A DNA stretch of 32,997 bases from an uncultured bacterium. GTDB taxonomy: Bacteria > Bacillota > Clostridia > Oscillospirales > Oscillospiraceae. The position numbers and the translations under genes are program-made. The notes under the pieces are model-generated. The model ran no database searches and was not told the origin of the DNA. It saw nothing but the letters and a program-made list of their open reading frames with translations. Location of the stretch: the NCBI GenBank assembly GCA_905214155.1, contig CAJMLC010000002.1, forward strand, positions 1 through 32,997. Reading direction: 5' to 3'. Shown piece by piece: positions 23,037 to 31,075 of this stretch (position 1 is the first letter of the stretch; every line of letters begins with the position of its first letter).

Positions 23037-23768
23037 TCATTCTGGCTTTTTCTCGTCCAAAATGCCCCATTGCGGCAGCGGAAGGCGCTGCATCGCGCCG
23101 AAGACTTTCGTTTTCAGGTCGGGATACCGGGCTTGCAGCGCAGCGATCAGCTCCTTCACCTCCTGCCGCTTGGTGTGCTTGTCGGCGGGACAGGTATTGT
23201 GGACGATGGGGAGGTGTTCACGCTCCGCGAAGTGCACCACCGCTTTTTCTCCAAGGTAGAGCATCGGGCGGATCTGCGTGAGGCCGCTGCGGCTGAGATA
23301 GGTCACGGGCTCGAAGCAGGAGATGCGGCCCTCGTAGAGCAGGCTCATGAGGAATGTCTCGACGGCGTCGTCATAGTGATGGCCCAGGGCAATTTTATTG
23401 TAGCCCTGCTCGCGCAGTAGGTCGTGCAGCGCGCCGCGGCGCATTTTCGCGCACATCGAGCAGGGGTTCTTCTCCTTGCGATAGTCGAAGATGATCGGGC
23501 CGATCTCCGTTTTCTTCACCGTGTAGGGCACACCGAGCTTCGCGCAGAGCTCCGCCACCGGCGAAAAATCCATTCCGCCGAGGCCCATGTCGATGGACAT
23601 CGCGGCGAGGTCGAATTTTACGGGATAGTATTCCCGCAGGGCCGCGAGCAGAACGAGGAGCGTCAGGGAATCCTTCCCGCCCGAGACGCCGACGGCTACG
23701 CGGTCGCCCGGTTGGATCATATCATAGTCTTCGATGCACTTTCGCATCAGGCCCATCATTTTCTGCAT
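23037..23768 (-). CDS. TtcA-family tRNA thiolation (PP-loop ATPase) protein
   Basis: The 243-residue protein has the PP-loop SGGKDS (29-34). C103 and C106 (NPCSMCAKMRRGAL) and C193 (HNTCPAD) are the three cysteines that bind an iron-sulfur cluster in TtcA-type enzymes, and GHHYDDAVETFLM is also present. TtcA makes 2-thiocytidine at position 32 of some tRNAs by ATP-dependent activation; other members of the same superfamily act on different bases, so the product is not certain. GGAGG precedes the start at 23768. It is divergent from rplM and lies upstream of ileS, which has its own promoter. Confidence 0.88.
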   Translation of the reverse strand: MQKMMGLMRKCIEDYDMIQPGDRVAVGVSGGKDSLTLLVLLAALREYYPVKFDLAAMSIDMGLGGMDFSPVAELCAKLGVPYTVKKTEIGPIIFDYRKEKNPCSMCAKMRRGALHDLLREQGYNKIALGHHYDDAVETFLMSLLYEGRISCFEPVTYLSRSGLTQIRPMLYLGEKAVVHFAEREHLPIVHNTCPADKHTKRQEVKELIAALQARYPDLKTKVFGAMQRLPLPQWGILDEKKPE

Positions 23769-23882
23769 CGATTTGCCTCCTGAAAAATATAAAATCCATT
23801 TCGAGTATTCAAGCGTATTTCAAAGGATTTTTGAGATTTTCGAAGTTCTGTCCGGATTTCATGAAAACAGCGTAAAAAGTTG

Positions 23883-23911
23883 TTGACAGAACTTTTTGGG
23901 TGTGGTATAAA
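23883..23911 (+). promoter_or_regulatory. Sigma-A-type promoter of rplM-rpsI
   Basis: A perfect TTGACA (23883-23888) and TATAAA (23906-23911) are separated by 17 bases, as expected for a strong ribosomal protein promoter. Confidence 0.85.
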
Positions 23912-23917
23912 AGAGAA

Positions 23918-24012
23918 GCGCGTTTGCGAGGTCTATTGTACCCGCACGCGAGGATCTTGTCAAATATTTGCTTGGGAAGTTCGCTTTCCATCATTTCATG
24001 GAGGAAACAATC
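23918..24012 (+). promoter_or_regulatory. Structured leader of rplM, possible L13 autoregulatory element
   Basis: About 95 bases separate the transcription start from the rplM start codon. They can form a hairpin of CGCGT (23919-23923) with ACGCG (23946-23950) plus an inner GCG/CGC, and a second TTCG-capped hairpin (GGAAG/CTTTCC, about 23975-23989) near the ribosome binding site. Firmicutes carry an L13-binding leader at this position; membership was not tested by a covariance model. Confidence 0.45.
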
Positions 24013-24441
24013 ATGACCACTATGCTGAAGAAAGAGGCCGTCCAGAGAAAATGGTACGTTCTCGATGCAGCCGGCAAGCCCATGGGCCGCGTCGCTGCGA
24101 CCGCTGCGAAGCTCCTTCGCGGCAAGCACAAGGTTGACTTCACCCCGAACGTGGACTGCGGCGATTTTGTCATCATCGTCAACGCCGACAAGGCCGTCCT
24201 CACCGGCAAGAAGCTCGACCAGAAGCACTACTATCATCACACCGGCTGGATCGGCAACCTGAAGGACGTCAAGTATCGCACGCTCATGGAGCAGCGCCCC
24301 GAGTTCGCGATGGAGCTGGCCGTCAAGGGCATGCTCCCGAAGAACACCCTCGGCCGCGCCGCGCTGACCCGCTGCAAGATCTACAAGGGCGCCGAGCACA
24401 AGAACGCCGCGCAGAAGCCCGAAGCCTGGACGCTGGACTAA
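24013..24441 (+). CDS. rplM: 50S ribosomal protein L13
   Basis: The 142-residue length equals that of typical L13. The sequence carries WYVLDAAGKPMGRVA, the KHKVDFTPNVDCGDFVIIVNA block, HTGWIGNLK and GMLPKNTLGR. The start at 24013 is preceded by GAGGAAACA; a longer in-frame start at 23968 would add residues not found in the family. It is followed 17 bases later by rpsI, the universal rplM-rpsI operon. Confidence 0.98.
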   Translation: MTTMLKKEAVQRKWYVLDAAGKPMGRVAATAAKLLRGKHKVDFTPNVDCGDFVIIVNADKAVLTGKKLDQKHYYHHTGWIGNLKDVKYRTLMEQRPEFAMELAVKGMLPKNTLGRAALTRCKIYKGAEHKNAAQKPEAWTLD

Positions 24442-24458
24442 TCAGGAGGTAAGAGACT

Positions 24459-24863
24459 ATGTACGAGAGCAAGAGACAGTATCAGTACGGCACCGGCCGT
24501 CGCAAATCCTCCATCGCCCGCGTTCGCCTGTATCAGGGCGGCACCGGCTCCATCACCATCAACGGTCGTGACATCGACGATTACTTCGGCCTCGACACGC
24601 TGAAGATGGTCGTCCGTCAGCCGCTGGCCACCACCGACATGCTCGGCAAGGTCGACCTCGTCTGCACCGTCGAAGGCGGCGGCGTCACCGGCCAGGCCGG
24701 CGCCATCCGTCATGGCGTTGCCCGCGCGCTCCTGAGCGTCAACCCCGAATTCCGTGCCGCACTGAAAGCCGCCGGCTTCCTGACCCGCGACCCGAGAATG
24801 AAGGAAAGAAAGAAGTACGGCTTGAAGGCAGCTCGCCGCGCGCCGCAGTTCAGCAAGCGCTGA
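24459..24863 (+). CDS. rpsI: 30S ribosomal protein S9
   Basis: The 134-residue product contains YGTGRRKSSIARVRLYQG at its N-terminus, GQAGAIRHGVARAL and the basic C-terminal tail ending AARRAPQFSKR, which in S9 reaches the P-site tRNA. A strong AGGAGG lies upstream. It is the second and last gene of the rplM-rpsI operon and is followed by a strong terminator. Confidence 0.98.
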   Translation: MYESKRQYQYGTGRRKSSIARVRLYQGGTGSITINGRDIDDYFGLDTLKMVVRQPLATTDMLGKVDLVCTVEGGGVTGQAGAIRHGVARALLSVNPEFRAALKAAGFLTRDPRMKERKKYGLKAARRAPQFSKR

Positions 24864-24892
24864 TCATTCTTTCAAATCTCAACCTGCATACA

Positions 24893-24926
24893 AAATCCCG
24901 GACAACGTCAGTTGTTCGGGATTTTT
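24893..24926 (+). terminator. Rho-independent terminator of rplM-rpsI
   Basis: ATCCCGGACAAC (24895-24906), loop GTCA, and GTTGTTCGGGAT (24911-24922), followed by TTTT; A residues flank the left arm. Confidence 0.93.
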
Positions 24927-24972
24927 CTATCAGCGCTTGCCTTCCTGCGGCGTCCTCGGCGGCAGAGCTTTT

Positions 24973-25022
24973 TTGAACCCATTCTTTTCTTTCTCTGCAG
25001 AGAAAGAAAAGAATGGGTTCAA
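24973..25022. repeat. 50-base perfect palindrome (pyrimidine/purine arms)
   Basis: The 25-base left arm begins TTGAACCCATTCTTTTC and ends CTG; the right arm is its exact complement, with the centre CTGCAG at 24995-25000. The arms are a near-pure pyrimidine run facing a purine run. Shorter copies with a 5-6 base loop are at 29625-29657 and 31990-32022, and a degenerate one at 16321-16354. Confidence 0.85.
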
Positions 25023-25357
25023 TCTGCCAAGAAAAGGAAGAGGGCAAAGTGCGTACCGTTGCCCTGAATTTGACTCAGAAAATTTCAGTCATCAGCCGTC
25101 CGTTGCGTCAGTCCCTACCACCCGAAAGGTCTCTGCGCTCTGCGCATCGCCTTTCGGCGGAGTCGCGCAGTAAGGCCAAGACAGCGGGCGACCAATGGTC
25201 GCCCCTACGTTCAGGGGCGAAGCGCGATCGAATTCGTGGGGGCGGGCATTGCCCGCCCGACAATCCCTCCGTCGGCTTCGCCGACACCTCCCTTTACACA
25301 AGGGAGGCTTTACCCGCCGCGGCGGAGTCAAGGCGCAATGCGGGAAGACGTCCTTAT

Positions 25358-26278
25358 TTACCATTGCATCGCTGTGACGAACAGTGGGAAGAGCTCCGCA
25401 CAGAGGCCGTCCAGCGCCGACGGCGGAAGCGGATTTTCGCCGAGGCCGCACTCAAGCGTGAACGCCGGACGGTGGAACCGCTGCAGGAACCAGTCCTTGA
25501 AGCCTGCGTTGGCGGATTCTGCCGGGACGTCTTCGATCTCATAGCCGGACGCCGCCGCGAGCGCCTGCGCGAGGGGTTCACTGCCCTCCGGGGCCGTCTC
25601 CTTCGGGCCGGGATAAATCACGCGCCCCTGCGTATGCAGCGCCAGCATGAGATCCGGGCGGATGCAGGCTGTGTAGGCGGCGAGAGCGGCTGTTTCCGGT
25701 TGATCCAGCGGGTGATGGCCGGGATAGTCGCGGGGTGCCGGGCGGGCAATGCCCTTTGCGGCCTTGATCCGGCGAGCGGTCTCCCAGCGGGCGGGATAGT
25801 TGAGATTCAGATCGACGCCTGAAAGATTTGCCTTCCATCCGGACGGGAACGGCACGTCCGGAAACTGCGCCGCGATCTGTGCGGCGGCGCGATATTCTGC
25901 GCTGCCCGGCGCGATGGCCCCCGCGACAAGATCCGCGCCGTCCGGGTCGACCAGCGGGACGAGATAGACCATCGCCCCATGATAGAGCGAAAGCGCATCC
26001 GCGCCGCAGACCGCTCCCCCATCGCGCAGCGCCCCGCAGTATGTAAACAGGAAGCGCCACAGCACCTCGGACGTGATCGTCTCGTTGGCGTGGTGCCCCG
26101 CAGTGAGGAGCAGCTTGCGGTCGCCGCTGCCGATCTGGAGCGCGTGGATGGGGCGGCCATAGGCCGTCCGCGTCAGCTCGTGGATGTAGACGAACGGAAA
26201 TTCGCGCCGCAGCCGCCGGAGGTGTTCCGCCTGCCGCTGCGACGTAAAATAGCCCGGTATTTCCAAACAACAGTCCAT
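25358..26278 (-). CDS. M14-family zinc carboxypeptidase, gamma-D-glutamyl-diamino acid peptidase-like
   Basis: The 306-residue protein has the M14 zinc ligands H63 and E66 (GHHANET) and H215 (ALHTQG), and the catalytic E276 (FTLECGLG). GVDLNLNYPARW (near 154-165) is close to the substrate-binding block of the M14C enzymes that cut the gamma-D-Glu-diaminopimelate bond of peptidoglycan peptides. There is no signal peptide or LysM domain, so a cytoplasmic role in recycling wall peptides is likely. The start at 26278 is set by GGAGG, although this ribosome binding site lies in a terminator-like hairpin with its U-run touching the ATG. It is downstream of the M18 aminopeptidase gene on the same strand. 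Confidence 0.88.
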   Translation of the reverse strand: MDCCLEIPGYFTSQRQAEHLRRLRREFPFVYIHELTRTAYGRPIHALQIGSGDRKLLLTAGHHANETITSEVLWRFLFTYCGALRDGGAVCGADALSLYHGAMVYLVPLVDPDGADLVAGAIAPGSAEYRAAAQIAAQFPDVPFPSGWKANLSGVDLNLNYPARWETARRIKAAKGIARPAPRDYPGHHPLDQPETAALAAYTACIRPDLMLALHTQGRVIYPGPKETAPEGSEPLAQALAAASGYEIEDVPAESANAGFKDWFLQRFHRPAFTLECGLGENPLPPSALDGLCAELFPLFVTAMQW

Positions 26279-26316
26279 AAAAAATCCCTCCGGCATCTAT
26301 TGTATGCCGGAGGGAT
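26279..26316 (-). terminator. Terminator-like hairpin whose 3' arm is the M14 gene's Shine-Dalgarno
   Basis: On the minus strand ATCCCTCCGGCAT (26316-26304) pairs perfectly with ATGCCGGAGGGAT (26296-26284) around a 7-base loop and is followed by TTTTTT (26284-26279). The AUG at 26278 follows directly. It has the full form of a rho-independent terminator after the M18 gene, and at the same time encloses the GGAGG used to start translation of the M14 gene. Confidence 0.85.
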
Positions 26317-26377
26317 CGTCGATTTTACGCGAAACCGGTTGCCGCCTGAAAAATCAGCCGCTGCACCGCAGCCGCCT

Positions 26378-26494
26378 GCGCGCCAATGATTTTTCCGTCA
26401 AGACAAGGTGCAGATCCGGCCTCGCGCGGCGAGAGATTTTTCGTTCTGGCAAGGCGTGCGCTCGTTCTTGTGCGCCGATGATTTTTCCGTCAAG
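26378..26494. repeat. Imperfect direct repeats between M18 and M14 genes
   Basis: GCCAATGATTTTTCCGTCAA (in 26378-26402) recurs as GCCGATGATTTTTCCGTCAA (in 26471-26494), one change in 20. A weaker third relative, GGCGAGAGATTTTTCGTTCT, lies between them and resembles GGCGAGGATTTTTCGTGCCG inside the hom-lysC inverted-repeat element at about 9691-9710. No gene is seen in the 26317-26534 gap. Confidence 0.6.
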
Positions 26495-26534
26495 CCCGCA
26501 GCAACGCCGCATTGGCGGAAAAGGCGCGGCGCTT

Positions 26535-27923
26535 TTACAGTTTTTCGAAAATAGCCTTCATGCCGCGATAGGTCATATAGCAGTCCAGCTTCGCGACCGT
26601 TTCGAAGGGGGCATGCATCGAGAGGACCGGGACGCCCGCATCGAGCGTGTCGATGTTGCGCTTGGCCATGTATTTGGCAACGGTGCCGCCGCCGCCCGCG
26701 TCGGTCTTGCCAAGCTCGGCCATCTGCCAGATCACGCCCTCGTCGTTGAAGAGCTTGCGGATCTTGCCGACGACCTCGGCAGAGGCATCGGACGCGCCGC
26801 CCTTGCCGCCGGAACCGGTGTATTTGCAGAGGCCGATGCCATAGTTGGCGTAGGCGGAGTTGCGGCGCTCATAGACCTCGGAGAAGTTCGGGTCGTAGGC
26901 GGCAGTGACGTCGGCGGAGAGGCAGAAGGAATGCGCCAGGCACTCACGCAGGCCGACGCCCTGCGCGTGGCAGAGGGAGGCCATGACGTATTCGAAATAG
27001 TCGCCCTGCATACCGGAGACGCCTTCAGAGCCGATCTCTTCCTTGTCGGCGAAGATGCAGACGGCGGTCTTTTCGGGCTTGTCGAGCACGAGGAGCGCGG
27101 CCAGCTCGGCGAAGGCGCAGACGCGGTCGTCATGGCCGTAGGCGCCGATCAGGCTGCGGTCGAGTCCAATGTCGCGGGCGTTGGCCGCGGGGACGGCTTC
27201 GAGCTCGGCGGAGATGAAGTCCTCCTCGGTGATGCCGTATTTCTCGTTCAGCAGACGCAGGACTTCGACCTTGACGCGGTCAGAGCCGTCGTCATCGCGG
27301 AGCGGACGGGAGCCAACGAGAATGTTCAGCGTCTCGGACGGAATGGCCTCATTGAGGGGCTTTTTGCCCTGTTCGCGGCCAAGGTGCGGGAGCAGATCGT
27401 TGATGACGAGCTGGGGGTCCTTGGGGTCGTCGCCGATCTTGACATAGATCTCGCTGCCGTCGCGGCGGACGACAAGGCCGTGCAGCTCGAGCGGGACGGT
27501 GACCCACTGGTATTTGCGGACGCCGCCGTAGTGGTGCGTCTTGAGGTAGGCCAGCTCGGCATCCTCGTAGAGCGGATTGGGCTTGAGGTCGAGCCTCGGC
27601 GAGTCGGTGTGGGCCGCACCGATGTTCGCGCCCTCGGAGAGCGGCTTCTGGCCGATGATCATGAGCATGATGGCCTTGCCGCGGTTGTTGTAGTAGAGCT
27701 TGTCACCGGGGGCGATATCCATGCCCGGCGTGTAGGGCTTGAAGCCCTTCGCCTCGGCGAGGCGGATGGCGGAGACGACGCATTCGCGCTCGGTCTTCGA
27801 GACATCGAGGAAGGCCTTGTACTGCTCGCAGTAGTCGTTCATTTCCGCTTCTTCGACAGCGCTGATGCGGTCGAGGCCGTTCTGGGGCTTGTATAACAGC
27901 GCGTTACGCTCTTCTTTGGTCAT
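26535..27923 (-). CDS. M18-family aminopeptidase
   Basis: The 462-residue protein is a complete M18 metallo-aminopeptidase. The metal-binding motifs are H105-T-D107 (GAAHTDSPRLDLKPNPLYED), D265/D266 (GHDDRVCAF), E295/E296 (ADKEEIGSEG) and H437 (VLSMHAPFE). These enzymes form large cytosolic particles and remove N-terminal residues, with a preference for acidic or hydrophobic ones depending on subfamily. GGAGG lies upstream of the ATG. It starts 10 bases after coaE, so it is probably the third gene of tsaC-coaE-pepM18. Confidence 0.94.
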   Translation of the reverse strand: MTKEERNALLYKPQNGLDRISAVEEAEMNDYCEQYKAFLDVSKTERECVVSAIRLAEAKGFKPYTPGMDIAPGDKLYYNNRGKAIMLMIIGQKPLSEGANIGAAHTDSPRLDLKPNPLYEDAELAYLKTHHYGGVRKYQWVTVPLELHGLVVRRDGSEIYVKIGDDPKDPQLVINDLLPHLGREQGKKPLNEAIPSETLNILVGSRPLRDDDGSDRVKVEVLRLLNEKYGITEEDFISAELEAVPAANARDIGLDRSLIGAYGHDDRVCAFAELAALLVLDKPEKTAVCIFADKEEIGSEGVSGMQGDYFEYVMASLCHAQGVGLRECLAHSFCLSADVTAAYDPNFSEVYERRNSAYANYGIGLCKYTGSGGKGGASDASAEVVGKIRKLFNDEGVIWQMAELGKTDAGGGGTVAKYMAKRNIDTLDAGVPVLSMHAPFETVAKLDCYMTYRGMKAIFEKL

Positions 27924-27933
27924 AATGTCCTCC

Positions 27934-28521
27934 TTATTTTATGGCTTGGAGCCATTGTTCACAGGTTTGTTGGAATGCTTCCGGCGTGCCGCTGTTTTCC
28001 AGCACAGCACCGCAGGAAGCGCGGTAGAATTCGTCCGGCTTCTGCGCGTCGATGCGGCGGCGGGCATAGTCTTCTGGGATGCCGTCGCGGGCCATGATGC
28101 GCGCGAGGCGCAGCGCCTTCGGCGCAAGGACGGCGACCGTCGTATCGCAGAGACCGGCAAGGCCGGATTCAGTCAGATTGATTGCGTCGATGGCGAAATA
28201 GGGGCGGCTTTGCCCGGCCTGTTCGGCCAGAAGCGCCCGCATTTTCTCACCCATGTGGTGATAGACGATGGCGTTGAGGCGGGAGAGCGCGGCGGGATCG
28301 GAAAAGACCCGGTTGCCGAGCTTCGGCCGGTCGAGGCTGCCGTCCGGCAGGAAGATGTCCCCGAAGGCCTCCATGAGCGCGGCGCGCATCGGCGCGTTCT
28401 CGCGGAGCATCTCATAATAAAGCGCGTCGCAGTCGACCGTGTAGCCGCCGTGCGCCTCGATGACGCGCAGCAGCGTTGTTTTCCCACAGCCGGTTGGGCC
28501 GGTGATGCCGATGATGTGCAT
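27934..28521 (-). CDS. coaE: Dephospho-CoA kinase
   Basis: The 195-residue kinase catalyses the last step of coenzyme A synthesis. It begins MHIIGITGPTGCGKTT, with the P-loop at 8-15, followed by VDCDALYYEML and the LID-region LARIMARDGIPEDYARRRIDAQ typical of CoaE (RixxQ motif). The ATG at 28521 is only 2 bases after the tsaC stop, with GAGGT inside the end of tsaC, so the two are translationally coupled. The C-terminus is slightly diverged but full length. Confidence 0.92.
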   Translation of the reverse strand: MHIIGITGPTGCGKTTLLRVIEAHGGYTVDCDALYYEMLRENAPMRAALMEAFGDIFLPDGSLDRPKLGNRVFSDPAALSRLNAIVYHHMGEKMRALLAEQAGQSRPYFAIDAINLTESGLAGLCDTTVAVLAPKALRLARIMARDGIPEDYARRRIDAQKPDEFYRASCGAVLENSGTPEAFQQTCEQWLQAIK

Positions 28522-28523
28522 GG

Positions 28524-29546
28524 CTATACCTCGATGATGTGGAAGCCGGCGGCCTTTTTCAGCCGGTTGCCCACGGCAAGTCCCAGTCCTGTCGCGTCCG
28601 GGCACTGCGCCCAAATCGCCGTGACGGGTTCGTGGTCAAATTCGCGCAGCGCGTCGAACACGCGGCGCGCCTGCTCCGATTTGTCCCCGGCGGGGCCGAG
28701 GTCATGGACGGTGCAGTCCGCGAACTGGGCGCAGAACTCTGAGAAGCAGATGACGCCGTCGCCGGGCCGGACATGGGCGCGGAGATAGGCGGCGCTCGCC
28801 GCCGGGGCGCCGGTCACGACCGTGACGGGGGCCTTCGGCGCGTAGTGCCGGTATTTCATGCCGGGAGCCTTGGGCCGTTCGCCGTCGGCCAGCTTCGAAA
28901 CGACGGCTTTGTCGACCGCGACCTCGCCGAGCACTTCCTCCAGCGCCTCGAGCGGCAGTCCGCCTGGACGGAGCAGGCGCGGCGGCGTGACCGTGAGGTC
29001 GATGATCGTGGACTCGACGCCGACCGCACAGGGGCCGCCGTCGAATACGCCGTCGATCTTGCCGTCCATGTCCTCGCGCATGTCGGCGAGGCAGGTCGGG
29101 CTGGGGCGGCCGGAGGTGTTGCCGGACGGGGCCGCGATGGGCACGTCGGCTGCGCGGATGATGGCGAGCGTGATGGGATGGTTCGGGCAGCGGACGCCGA
29201 CGGTGTCGAGGCCGCCGGTCGTGCGGAGCGGGACGATGGGCTTGCGCGGCAAAATCATCGTCAGCGGGCCGGGCCAGAAGCGTTCGGCGAGGCGATGGGC
29301 GCTTTCGGGGACGTCTTTGCAGTAACGCTCCAGCCACGAGGCGTCCGGCACGTGGATAATCAGCGGGTTGTCCTGCGGGCGGCCCTTGGCCTCGAAGATG
29401 TGCAGCACGGCTTCCTCGTCGAGCGCGTTGGCCCCGAGGCCATAGACCGTCTCGGTCGGGATGCCGAGCAGCCCGCCGCGGCGGATAATGTCCGCTGCCG
29501 CGGCGATGTTTTCCGTTGTCGGTTCGGTGAAATAGATCGTGTTCAC
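28524..29546 (-). CDS. L-threonylcarbamoyladenylate synthase (Sua5/TsaC family)
   Basis: This enzyme makes threonylcarbamoyl-AMP for the universal t6A37 modification of ANN-decoding tRNAs. The 340-residue length and the extra C-terminal domain (about 225-340, YRHYAPKAPVTVV onward) mark the Sua5-type. Conserved blocks are IPTETVYGLGAN (29-40), KGRPQDNPLIIHV (54-66), and PSGNTSGRPSPT. The start is GTG at 29546: AGGAAGG is 8 bases upstream, and the in-frame extension upstream runs into repeat DNA. coaE follows with 2 bases between. The tsaC-coaE-pepM18 genes look like one operon. Confidence 0.94.
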   Translation of the reverse strand: MNTIYFTEPTTENIAAAADIIRRGGLLGIPTETVYGLGANALDEEAVLHIFEAKGRPQDNPLIIHVPDASWLERYCKDVPESAHRLAERFWPGPLTMILPRKPIVPLRTTGGLDTVGVRCPNHPITLAIIRAADVPIAAPSGNTSGRPSPTCLADMREDMDGKIDGVFDGGPCAVGVESTIIDLTVTPPRLLRPGGLPLEALEEVLGEVAVDKAVVSKLADGERPKAPGMKYRHYAPKAPVTVVTGAPAASAAYLRAHVRPGDGVICFSEFCAQFADCTVHDLGPAGDKSEQARRVFDALREFDHEPVTAIWAQCPDATGLGLAVGNRLKKAAGFHIIEV

Positions 29547-29898
29547 ATGGAATTCCTTCCTAGTTGATAATAGATGCACTTTATGTAGGGGCGGACGACT
29601 CTGTCCGCCCGATATGCGCCCCCATTCTTTTCTTTCTCTTTTTGAGAAAGAAAAGAACCGCTGCGCCCGGGGAAGAAAAGAAAGAGAATTTTCGAAACCG
29701 GAAGTGCAAACCGTGCCGCCATCATGTGACAACTCATGGAATCGGCCTGATTTGCCCGCACTTACTCACCCTTCCGTGCGCAACTACGCGCCGCACGCTA
29801 TCTTGATGATGGCGGGCAGGCGGCATTTTACGGATACGGTTTGAAAGGGCCGATGAGGGCATCGGCCCCTACAAGGTGCGGTGGGGGTTGGACGTCGC
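29547..29898. repeat. Intergenic compound repeat between tsaC and prfA (copy A)
   Basis: There is no gene in this 352-base gap. It holds a GGGGCGGAC/GTCCGCCC hairpin (29585-29610), a pyrimidine/purine palindrome (29625-29657), and a 27-base motif with CTTGATGATGGCGG (29789-29815). A GGGCCGATG/CATCGGCCC hairpin (29847-29872) follows and may end prfA transcription. The first three parts recur in reverse orientation and in the same relative order at 31825-32064. Confidence 0.8.
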
Positions 29899-30969
29899 TT
29901 ATTCGTCCTGACTGTTTTGCAGCTTCTCGGCCTGGTCGGCGGTGACGAGGGCATCGATGAGTTCGTCGAGGTCGCCGTCCATGATCGAGTCGATCTTATA
30001 GAGCGTGAGGCCGATGCGGTGGTCGGTGACGCGGCCCTGCGGGAAATTATAGGTACGGATGCGCTCGTTGCGCATGCCGGTGCCGACCTGGCTGCGGCGT
30101 TCGCTGGTGACGGCGGAGCTGATCTTCTCCTGCTCGATCTCATAGAGCTTGGAGGCGAGCATCTGCATGCACTTCTCGCGGTTCTGCACCTGCGAGCGTT
30201 CCTCCTGACAGGCCACGACGATGCCGGACGGCTTGTGGATCAGGCGCACGGCGGAGGACGTCTTGTTGATGTGCTGTCCGCCCGCGCCGGACGAGCGGTA
30301 GACCTGCATTTCGATGTCCTCGGGCCGGATGTCAACCTCGGCCTCCTCCATCTCGGGCAGGACGGCGACGGTCGCCGTCGAGGTATGGACGCGGCCGCCG
30401 GATTCGGTCTCGGGGACGCGCTGCACGCGGTGGACGCCGGACTCAAATTTCAGGCGGGAATAGGCGCCCTCGCCCGAAATTTCAAAATCGGCCTCCTTGA
30501 CGCCGCCGAGCTCCGTCTCGTTGTAGTTCAGCAGGCTGACCTGCCAGCCGCGGCGCTGCGCGTACATCGTGTACATGCGGTAGAGGCTGTGGGCGAACAG
30601 CGCCGATTCCTCGCCGCCGACGCCGCCGCGGATCTCCATGATGACGCTCTTGTCGTCGTTCGGGTCGCGCGGGAGCAGCAGTATTTTCAGCTCGTGTTCG
30701 AGCCGCTCACAGTCCTGCTTTGCCGCGGAAAATTCCTCCTGGCAGAGGGCCTTGAGCTCCGGGTCGCCGGCGTCCATCAGCTCGCGCGCCTCGGCCATCG
30801 CCTGCTCGGCGGCCTTATATGCGCGGTAGGCTTTGATGATCGGCTCGAGCTGCTTCTGTTCTTTCAGCAGCTTGGTCGCGGCCTTGGGGTCGGCGTAAAA
30901 ATCGGGCTGCGCGGCCCGTTCTTCCATTTCCATGTAGCGTTCTTCGACAAGACGCAGTTTTTCCAGCAT
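29899..30969 (-). CDS. prfA: Peptide chain release factor 1
   Basis: The 356-residue protein recognises UAA and UAG and releases the peptide. It carries the RF1-type tripeptide P186-E-T188 (QRVPETESGGRVHTS) as stop-codon reader and the universal G230-G-Q232 (YRSSGAGGQHINKTSSAVRL) for hydrolysis. The N-terminal helical domain and GGVGGEESALFA are normal. TGAGGA precedes the start at 30969. No prmC methyltransferase is adjacent, unlike in many genomes. It is divergent from the deacetylase gene. Confidence 0.98.
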   Translation of the reverse strand: MLEKLRLVEERYMEMEERAAQPDFYADPKAATKLLKEQKQLEPIIKAYRAYKAAEQAMAEARELMDAGDPELKALCQEEFSAAKQDCERLEHELKILLLPRDPNDDKSVIMEIRGGVGGEESALFAHSLYRMYTMYAQRRGWQVSLLNYNETELGGVKEADFEISGEGAYSRLKFESGVHRVQRVPETESGGRVHTSTATVAVLPEMEEAEVDIRPEDIEMQVYRSSGAGGQHINKTSSAVRLIHKPSGIVVACQEERSQVQNREKCMQMLASKLYEIEQEKISSAVTSERRSQVGTGMRNERIRTYNFPQGRVTDHRIGLTLYKIDSIMDGDLDELIDALVTADQAEKLQNSQDE

Positions 30970-30999
30970 AGAGATTCCTCACAGTTCAATATCATATCT

Positions 31000-31028
31000 A
31001 TCATATCGCATTTTTCGGGATACGTCAA
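31000..31028 (-). promoter_or_regulatory. Sigma-A-type promoter of prfA
   Basis: On the minus strand TTGACG (31023-31028) and TATGAT (31000-31005) are 17 bases apart; a second TATGAT lies 9 bases further downstream. The start codon is about 30 bases beyond. Confidence 0.78.
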
Positions 31029-31075
31029 ATATTGTGCAGGATTTTGCCCATACTATTGCAGAAGGAAGTGATGAG

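Larger units (their letters stand above)
24864..25357. repeat. Intergenic region of terminator and dispersed repeats after rpsI
   Basis: This 494-base gap between rpsI and the convergent M14 gene holds no convincing gene. It contains the rpsI terminator (24893-24926), a 50-base perfect palindrome (24973-25022), a GGGCGACC/GGTCGCCC hairpin (25186-25208), a GGGCGGGC/GCCCGCCC hairpin (25236-25261), and a repeat unit at 25263-25325 (CAATCCCTCCGTCGGCTTCG, then CTCCCTTTACACAAGGGAGG, GCTTTACCCGCCGCGGCGG). The stretch 25025-25180 has no recognisable feature. Confidence 0.75.

Noticed and set aside
24973..25022. Possible start of a CRISPR array or attachment site at the long palindrome
   Set aside because: No regularly spaced repeats, no cas genes and no integrase nearby; copies are isolated and scattered.
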